Assembly: GCA_039545355.1 (NCBI GenBank)
Contig: BCJJ01000026.1
Coordinates: forward strand, 186,001 to 250,000
Direction of reading: 5' to 3'
DNA length: 64,000 nucleotides
Origin: Trichosporon coremiiforme
Lineage: Eukaryota; Basidiomycota; Tremellomycetes; Trichosporonales; Trichosporonaceae
The translations under genes and the position numbers were made by a program. Below, one piece after another: positions 56,586 to 64,000 of the stretch. Every line of letters begins with the position of its first letter. The first letter of the stretch is position 1. The notes beneath the pieces were generated by a model, which was not told the origin of the DNA, made no database searches, and saw only the letters and a program-made list of their open reading frames with translations.

Positions 56586-57992
56586 ATGGATCCACCAGAA
56601 ACAACGCCACAGCAAGAGAGTAATCAAACTGGAGGGTCATCCGGTGCTAGTTTTCAAAGCGCTCTCACAGCTTTGAAGTCGACGCACCAACCTTCCCTGT
56701 CCTCGAATCGGAATGCCGGAGGCGGTCTTCCTCCCCTGCCGAAGGCTTGGGACAAGGACTCCGGCACGACAGAGGAAAGCCCGGCGGCTTCTTCGAAACC
56801 TGTGAACAGGCCTGCGTCTAGCAAGAACGCAATTGTTCACAGCGTTCTACAGGTAAGCTGAAACGAGACCCACGAACCCGTGCTTGCGCCTACGACTGTG
56901 CGGCTGCTCGCACCACCAATGCCTGCTTGAAAACCCCTCTCAAATTCGAGAGTGAAAGCTCAGGAAGCTCTGGATTTTAGGAGTGCACTGACACGCACAG
57001 CGCCGTAATCCCGTACTGCCCTTCATCAGGAATGTTGGGTTGGAGATTGGCGACATCGTGTGCGACTATCAGGTGGGAGCGCACAACGGAGTTCTGTTCC
57101 TGAGGTAAGCCATCAACCAAGCTGGTCTGACCGCGAAGCTTGAAGTATCACCGGCTTCATCCCGAGTATATCCACTCAAGAATCGAGAAGATGCGCAATG
57201 CGTACAACGTCCGTATTCTGTTGATTTTGTGCGACATCGTGGGTGACTGGGTCTCCTCCTACTGACGCGGCAGAAAGAACACCAACAGCCGTTGCGGGAA
57301 CTGAACAAGGTTGCCATCATTAACGACTTTACCATCCTCGTGGCTTGGTCGTAAGTGGCCCACAGCATGGTCGCGCTGACATGAAGCAATGAGGAAGCAG
57401 CCCAATATCTGACTACCCTCAAGCAGTATGAGCACAAGTCGGCGGACCCGATCAAGGAACGAGTGCACCAGACGTATCACAACCAGCTCGATCATGTGTT
57501 GACTTCGGGAAGGAAGGTGAACAAGTCAAATGTTGAGGCATTGGCAGCTCAGTTTGGAGTGAGTGCAGGGTTATTCGAACGGTCCGGTGGCACAAACGTG
57601 CCTGCTGACTTGCATAGAGCTTCTCCGCTATCGCGACGCAATCCAACCACGCTCTAGGAACGGTCAAGGGTCTTGGCCCCAAGAAAGTTGTCTCTCTCTT
57701 AGACGCTTTCAACAAACCTTTCGTGGCTAACGGCAAGTCCCGGGCTGCTGATGCATCCGCGGTAACCACGACGGTGCTCGTCGAGCACGGATCTGAGACA
57801 GAGTTAGACAACCGTCCTCCAACTCCACCTACCCCGTCCCGGCCGCGCGACGAAGGACCCAGTCGATCTCCGTCTGTGGGTCCGGATGAAGATCGCGAGG
57901 CTACAGGTGCCGTATGGGATGATCCTCTGAGCGATGAAGACGAGGACGACGATGACGACAACGAACGAGCCTCGAAACGGCAGCGCCTGTAA
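56586..57992 (+). CDS. RAD10: Rad10/ERCC1, XPF-partner subunit of the structure-specific endonuclease
   Basis: Six or so exons. The disordered N-terminus (MDPPETTPQQESNQTGGSSG) is followed by IVHSVLQ, RRNPVLPFIRNVGLEIGDIV, DYQVGAHNGVLFLSLKYHRL, HPEYIHSRIEKMRNAYNVRI, NKVAIINDFTILVAWSNEEA, AQYLTTLKQYE and the tandem HhH part (VEALAAQFG, VKGLGPKKVVSLLDAFNKPF). These follow human ERCC1 closely. The exon join LFLS-LKYHR requires the ctgaccgcgaag acceptor; the later tgaag would shift the frame. Rad10 is the non-catalytic partner of Rad1/XPF in nucleotide-excision repair, crosslink repair and single-strand annealing. A fungal C-terminal extension of about 90 residues, with Thr-Pro sites, an Asp/Glu run and a basic SKRQRL end (possible NLS), follows the HhH domain. 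Confidence 0.93.
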
Positions 57993-60900
57993 CTCGGCCC
58001 CGGAGCAGCCAGCGACTGTCGTGGATCAGCACTGCTGACAGACCCAAGTGTACCCTCACAACAACATGCCGGATTGCGGATCTACGCCCGCCCCGTTTCG
58101 GCGCTTGACACTTCGCATGCGGCTGTCGTGCTCGTTCGCTGGACACCAGACCACATTGGGTTCTGAAACTCCTCGTGGCTGAGACATCGCTTCTGCCGTG
58201 CTCAATCACATACCATCGTGTCACGTAGGCTCAAGTGAGAGTCTGAGACACTGTCTTCGGGCTGATGACTTGCTGGGCTGTGAAACTGTGGGCATTGGAG
58301 GGAGCTGATGACACGGTGCTGATCGTCCGTGCATCGCAGTTAGGCTGGATACAACTCCCAAGGACTTCAGCGAGTAGAGATGGTCGTATCGACGAGCATG
58401 CACCCACTCCAACCAACTTAGACGGTGACCATTTGGCCTACTCTCTAGCGTTGGCCTACTCTCTAGCGTTGGCCTACTCTCTAGCGTTTACAACTGGAAC
58501 CTGCAGCTGCCAACTGGGCTTCGCAGATTGCATCTCCACTGCTCATCTACCTCGCTGGTCTCTTCTCCTGACAGTGTGCTGCGCACTTGCACGATTGCGT
58601 AGCGATTAGTCACCGGCTTGACCTTCGGCGTCGACAACTCATTCCTCCAAGCGACTCACTGAGATGGCGCTCGATTGACCCTAAATGCGAAGGGGGCGGG
58701 CCGTGCACAGCCAAAAGTCAGACAATAGAAGTCTTTAATGGACAGGGTACTCAACCGTTATCAAAGTCCTTTGACGGTTCAGGCAGCCGAATTCTGGAAG
58801 GCGTATAGTGACGGTGGATAAATCTTTCGGAGTCTGCAAGGTAGTGCACCAGGAACCGATGTTAAGCAAGACTCACGGTAAGCCGTGCGCAAGGCACCAA
58901 GCTCGGGCTGATACCCGTAGTCGCGCAAGAGCCCATGGCCCCGAAACCTTCTCAAGATTAGCAGTCCAGCTGATGCGGTTACTTTGGATCAATTCGACGA
59001 GGATTGGGTGCGCAAAACTGCAAAAGGTCCCCCTTCTAGGCCAACCCGGTGACAGAATTGATAAGATAACAGGGTCGTTACTGCCGAGGCGCTGTTGCTG
59101 GATCGGCCCCATTAACGGCTGTCCGCAACTTCGCATACAGTGTCCAAATGCACGCGCTGGTTACAGATTGCTTCGACGCCTGGGCGCCGCCAGGGGCTAC
59201 CCCGTCGATGGCTCGTGCTGAGCTAGGACCGCCGGCACGGCCAGCGTATGGTCCACGCGCAATGTCCGATCTTCGCTTGCGACATTCGCCAGTGGTCCAG
59301 TCACGATGCAACGTGTTCAGGATACCCAGGAGGCTGGTAGCAGACCGATATTCCACAGCGCAACCGCAATATTCGACATTCCTCGAGCTTCATAGATTTC
59401 CAAGGAGTACAACGCCGAATGGGTTCATCATTGCGCCGAAACGATGGTACACCCGCAGATGCGTCCAAAACTTCACTGGTTGGTGCAGCCATATGCTTGG
59501 GGATCGTCGACGACCAGAGCCTGACCTGCATTCAGCCCGCGACGCAATGGCGAGAGCTGTATATATTCACCGCAAAGCTCTTGATCACGAGGTAGGAAAG
59601 TCTGCCAACTCATTTCGATGGCGAGCTTTAAGCAATTCATGTTGCGGCCTGGCTGAACTCCATGTCGGGCTTGGATGCTGAGCGCTTGGATCAAAGGCAC
59701 GATGTGCGCTGCGGGCGTGAGGGGTTGCAGCGTCCGAGGGCTGTTCATGGTAGAGCTTTGACCCCAGCACGGTCCTCTCCACATCCCTACGGTTCTGCCT
59801 TTGGCAATGTCCAAGCATCTTTCGCCCCCATTCCCTCCAGTTTGTGATGTCCTTTCAGAGCTTGACCTCGTAGTCCCAGAGACAGCGATGGTTGACTATC
59901 AGTGATATCCTAGACCTCACCCCCCACCTCCGCCCCAGGCTTCGCTTGCAGCCAGCTTTCCGGGAATCGTCTTCCGACCAGACACGCGCACGGGCAGCAA
60001 TTAGGAATTCTGACTAGGCCACACAGACAGCCAAAGCGACTCAAGCCAGGACGCCTCACTGCCCCCAGAGAGCTGCGGGCTCACTAGGGGCTCACCAAAC
60101 GCGTGGAAACGGACACAATGGACCTTTTGATGGGTTTTGACCTGGAAGCTGGCAGGAGCTGAGCCGACCGTAGCTTGGACGCTCGTCAAGGTCATGGCTT
60201 ACGGGTGCTGCGTAACTCCACCCTCTGCGGGGCTTGCTGCCTCATGGCGAGGCTTGTGGCATTGGGCACCGCCCTTACAGCCTCTGCACAACCCCTTCCG
60301 TGCCCGTGTTAATTTGCTCAGTGCCAGAGGATCGATTGAGCTGGAGCCTGAGGTCATCAGAGTCCCTCTCGCAACTCTCTGCGCCGGTACCGCCAAATCT
60401 GACTGCATGTCCAGGGCTTAGCTCCAGGAGATAGCGGAGGTGTGTCGCTGGTTTCACTTCCCATGCAGCAGTACGGCATGTAGCTGGATGAGCAGCTCGT
60501 TCATCGTTTCCGCACACCATTATCCCCCAGTTCTAGGAACAGGTAACACGTCCTGCTGCCATAAGCCTGTCAACTCTTGTCCCGAATCTGGACACGGCCG
60601 CGTGCTCATCCGTGTTCGCTACACATGACTTTGGCCCAGAACCGTCCCCCACCATCAACTTGTGCGCACACGACTTCGACGGCGTTCACAACATCGTTGC
60701 AGACGGCGACGATCTGTGAACTCAAAGGCGACCAATTTAGCACACCTTGGTGGCCCCTATCGCATATCCCACTTCTCTCTCACCGGCTCGCACCTCGCGC
60801 CTCGACCCCTCAGACACCGCGCGCGCACGATCGTACTCGATTTCGTTCCCACCTGCGACAGCTTCACCGCGTGCTTTCCCGATCAGCGGCGCAGTCAAGA

Positions 60901-61664
60901 TCCCGTTTCGACCACTGAGTCGGGCGCTCATTCGGGGGGTCTCTCCGCCATTGGTTCTGATCGACTTCTCTCATTCATCATCAACTCCCACCGAAACAAG
61001 GCATAAGGACATTCGATCAAACTCTCCGGGCAAACTTCTGCGCACGGCACGTTCGCCCTTCGCTCGGTCACGTTGCCATACTTCCACTCGAGTCCGGGTC
61101 AAAGACGATCGGGCAGAACTCCACTGTCGTAAGTGTTCCTCATCGACGATACCGATCTTCCCACGCCGATTTCGACGCAAGCATCATCGTTCCGCCAGTT
61201 CAGTTGTTGACGTGTTGCCAGGTGTCATTGTGGCCTTTCCTCATCTGTATCTAAGCCTGTTGCGCCCGGCCGCGACCCTAGCAGGATATTGCAGAGATTC
61301 AAGTCAGCATTCCTTGTTGACCTCGACATACCGAAAACTGTAGCGAGGGGTAGTCGAGATACGACACGTTACTTCTGTGAATTCGGCAAATCGACGGAAC
61401 GACATTCTTGCAGGCTTCTGGACTTCGGTGGCCATCCTCATCTGCCGCCCCGACGCCGCCCCCGTCCTCAGGACGTTTGCCTGCAGTGTATGATACCAGA
61501 CGGATCGGAAGCCGCACGAACGCACGTCTCCGAATTCAAGGCTAGACACTTCTCGTCTCGCTTGCAGCTTTCTAAGCGGTTGTTCCTCTGAAGTCTCTGC
61601 CTGTGAAGGCTTTTCGTCCGATCAAGTCACGGGCTTCTTGGACCTCGGCAGGCTCGGTATTAGG
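57993..61664. other. Large gene-poor interval (3.7 kb)
   Basis: Many short frames on both strands, none with coding features or splice logic. It holds a tandem 18-bp repeat (listed separately). The last kilobase (60600-61660) is C/T-rich and probably the promoter and long leader of the gene at 61665. No transposon terminal repeats, tRNA or rRNA recognised. Confidence 0.45.
58435..58488 (+). repeat. 18-bp direct repeat, three perfect copies
   Basis: Unit ggcctactctctagcgtt at 58435-58452, 58453-58470 and 58471-58488, exact in all three. Confidence 0.95.
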
Positions 61665-64000
61665 ATGGGTTCTATGGCGCCTCAGTGCCTTGAGATCAGC
61701 CTGATACCCGTTGAGTCATTATCCTCGAACGGCAACGACGGTCGGGTTCGAGAAGGTGGAGCTGGAGAAGGAGCGCGTGTTGGAGATAATGGAAGTATTG
61801 GAGGGGACATACCAGGGCCAAGTCTAAGCGGGCCGTTAATGTCCAGTTTCAACCACCACCAGCAGGCGCTTCGAGCAGCGGTTGCGAGCCTGCAAATACA
61901 TAGCTCGCAGCCAGAGCAGACGAATCCTATCCACACACCGCTGTACACCACCGCCCCCCTCCCAGACCGTTCACCCATTCGTTCCCACCACATCTCTCAG
62001 TTAGCTGCTCCCTCCCAGCAATACCAGCCACAGCGTCTTCTGCCTCCGTCTTCCACTCCTGCACCCCTTCGTGCACCACCAGACACGGAAGGGCAAGGAC
62101 CGTTTGTCAGCCAAATCTGGCCGGCGGGCGCCGCAGTCGATGGCGACGCCATTCAAAACCCGCACACGACTGCGCCCTTCGCACCACACAGCACGCAAGG
62201 TCACGGGGCTTCTGGCTTCCCACCATCGCGGACTTGCACGGCCGCTGGCGGCATCGCAACCGTGAGCACTGCAGGAGCGGGTGCGATAGGAGGTGTGATA
62301 AGTGCACTCGATGCAAGAACCGCAGCGCCTGACCAGGCAGTTCCACCAGGTCACGAGGTAAAAGGCGAGATTGCGCACATCGGTTGTGCGCCCCGTACAC
62401 ATGAGCATAACTTGGCGAGCTCGGTTCCCACTCCAGTTCAGCAACAGGATAATCTCGAAAGTCTCCTGTCCAGCAGCTTGCAAGGTGGGGGAGTGTTCGA
62501 CGGGGGCTTACCGGATCATACAGGACGACGCACACAGACGAGCGACTCGGGATACTCAAAGGCAGCCATATCGAGGCCGCCCTCTGGCATCCCCATCCCA
62601 CCCATCCCTCCCACCAACACTTCCATCTCACTCAATCTGTCCCAGCCAAACGGTGCCCACGCGTCCTTCGGAGTGAGGAACGACAGCACTTGCGATCACC
62701 ACCACACTCTCGACCCGATAAACACGGCAGAGTGCAACACGCCGCTCGTCGACAGTTTCACAACCCGAACCGACGTCCACACCGCGGCCAACACGACGGA
62801 CCGAACGACGACCGGCGCACACACCGCCTACGCATACTCTGATCCTCAGACCCAGCCTCAGTCAAGTCGATCTGCCGTTCAGGTCGCCTCATCAAGGATA
62901 GCAACGATTGCCAACGTTATGACTATCATGAACCTGCCCGATACGACGTCGAGTCCATCGCTCAACTCGCCAGTCCTCGAGACGCCGCACACCGTGTCTC
63001 TACCCGAACCCACGTCCTCGAATGACGATGATCGCATGCCCAAGGTGGAGATCGGGGCCGAGAAGTCTCACGCCATCGGTGTCCCTTCAAACTCTGCGAT
63101 ATACAGCCAGCCGGACAGCCATCTGATTTTCTCGTGAGTGTGTTTGCATCCCTTGTCTGAGGAGTATCTGCGATGGGGCCTGCATGCGTCGGGAAATGAC
63201 TGGAACCATCCTGTGCGAAGGCTGCGAGGGGCGTGGAGGGTGTGGAGTGCATGCCTACGGGGATGTCTGCCCCCTGTGGGGTGGACTGGCTGGTAGCTGG
63301 CACGGAGGTGGCAGATACGCCACTGCAGTGGCGAGTTGGTCCCGCCCAGCTGATTCTGGATGCCGACGATGGACCGATCGCAGCATACGGCCTCGGCTGG
63401 TCACCCTATCGCTTGCATCATCACTCTCTCGCCTCTCTCGCATGAGCATGGCGGGGCCAGGGTGGATGGGTGGAACGACGCGCGAGGTGATCTGGTGTCG
63501 GATGCCAATCAAACAGAGTGGTATGGCGGCTGGGCGAAGACCCGAAGGGGAATGTGACATGAGAGGGGAAAGGATCCGTTGCGCACAGGTGCGACGGTGC
63601 AGCGAGCGGGCGAGCAGGCGAGCAGGCGAGCAGACCAGCAGGGCAGCCCGGGGCCAGTCGCTTGATCGTCCGTCGACTCCGACTCCGTGTTTGCGGCGGC
63701 GCACCCAAGCGTCCACGGAACTCTCTCACCACTCAACCCCACCCAGGACACCCAGGACACAGCGCTGATGACACCAGTGTGCCGCGACAGGGCGACCCGA
63801 CCCAGGCCCCCGCACCCATTGACAGGACCCGCCAAATGCCATATTACCCGGCGCATCAGCAACTCTCCATTAGCACCGCCGCCTCCTCCATCGTCCCGTC
63901 AGCGTCTTACAACACTCAGTCAGCGCACACCCAGACTCCTTCCTCTTCATCCTCTCAACCCACATCCTTCATCCCTCTCTCCTACCACACACCCCACTAC
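61665..64000 (+). CDS. Gln/Pro/Ser-rich, possibly regulatory protein (5' part; runs off the window)
   Basis: Exon 1 from ATG 61665 (MGSMAPQCLEISLIPVESLS) to about 63135 is entirely low complexity: Ser/Pro/His/Gln-rich, with APSQQYQPQRLLPPSSTPAP, GIPIPPIPPTNTSISLNL and many Thr/Ser-Pro sites. It ends LIFS at a GTGAGTG donor. A good acceptor (gctgatgacaccag) at about 63777 continues the frame as VPRQGDPTQAPAPIDRTRQM and YYPAHQQLSISTAASS, reaching the window end open. The intron would be about 640 nt, long for this genome, and could hide another exon. No DNA-binding domain is in the visible part, so 'regulatory protein' is a composition-based guess; an RNA-binding or signalling protein is equally possible. 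Confidence 0.6.

Noticed and set aside
63184..63768. 194-codon plus-strand frame near the right end
   Set aside because: Lies between a strong donor (63136) and acceptor (about 63777) of the preceding gene and looks like random Arg/Gly/Ser sequence.

Overview
This window comes from an intron-rich, GC-rich fungal nuclear genome, most likely a basidiomycete yeast of the Tremellomycetes (Trichosporonales-like; this placement is inferred). Most genes are cut by introns of about 35-60 nt with GTGAGT-like donors and a GCTGAC/GCTAAC branch site only a few bases before the CAG acceptor. Several coding exons are tiny: 3, 10, 16, 18 and 31 nt. Gene content is eukaryotic throughout. There are no operons, CRISPR arrays, rRNA genes or clear tRNA genes.

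Layout. 0-5.8 kb: the 3' end of an acidic protein, an EEF1AKMT/METTL13-type methyltransferase (-), the mitochondrial outer-membrane insertase Sam50 (+) and a PUB-domain protein (+). 5.9-8.9 kb: a decayed gene, then a gene-poor stretch. 8.9-14.3 kb: a DUF4112 membrane protein (+), a PRA1/Yip3 protein (-), the APC/C subunit Cdc26 (+), a small conserved-looking protein (+) and an intracellular LysM protein (-). 14.5-20.3 kb: intronless SF3B1/Hsh155 (-), a LAMTOR2-like roadblock protein (+) and Sec13 (-). 20.3-27.5 kb: an accessory region with single-pass membrane proteins of one architecture (small or Ser/Thr-rich ectodomain, TM, basic stretch, intron just after it, long tail with PPxY). One looks intact, one is short, one has a frame break and one is a relic.

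28-32.8 kb: a DUF2015 protein (+), an R3H protein (-) and Arf6 (+). 32.8-36.7 kb: gene-poor. 36.7-48.3 kb: a SUR7/PalI tetraspan (+), an Sld7-like replication factor (-), an extended-SDR reductase (-), retromer Vps29 (-), a mitochondrial methionine aminopeptidase (-) and an unknown proline-rich protein (+). 49.0-54.6 kb: a very large DUF3684 protein (-) combining an Hsp90/sacsin-type ATPase fold with a C-terminal HExxH motif. 54.7-58 kb: a possible 44-residue gene, monopolin Csm1/Pcs1 (-) and the nuclease subunit Rad10/ERCC1 (+). 58-61.6 kb: gene-poor. 61.7 kb to the end: the 5' part of a Gln/Pro/Ser-rich, possibly regulatory protein running off the window.

The genes are housekeeping neighbours rather than one pathway. 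The best candidates for new biology are the DUF3684 ATPase-plus-HExxH protein and the PPxY membrane-protein cluster. Splice structures were worked out by eye from donor, branch and acceptor signals and reading-frame continuity. Gene identities rest on recalled family motifs, not database searches.
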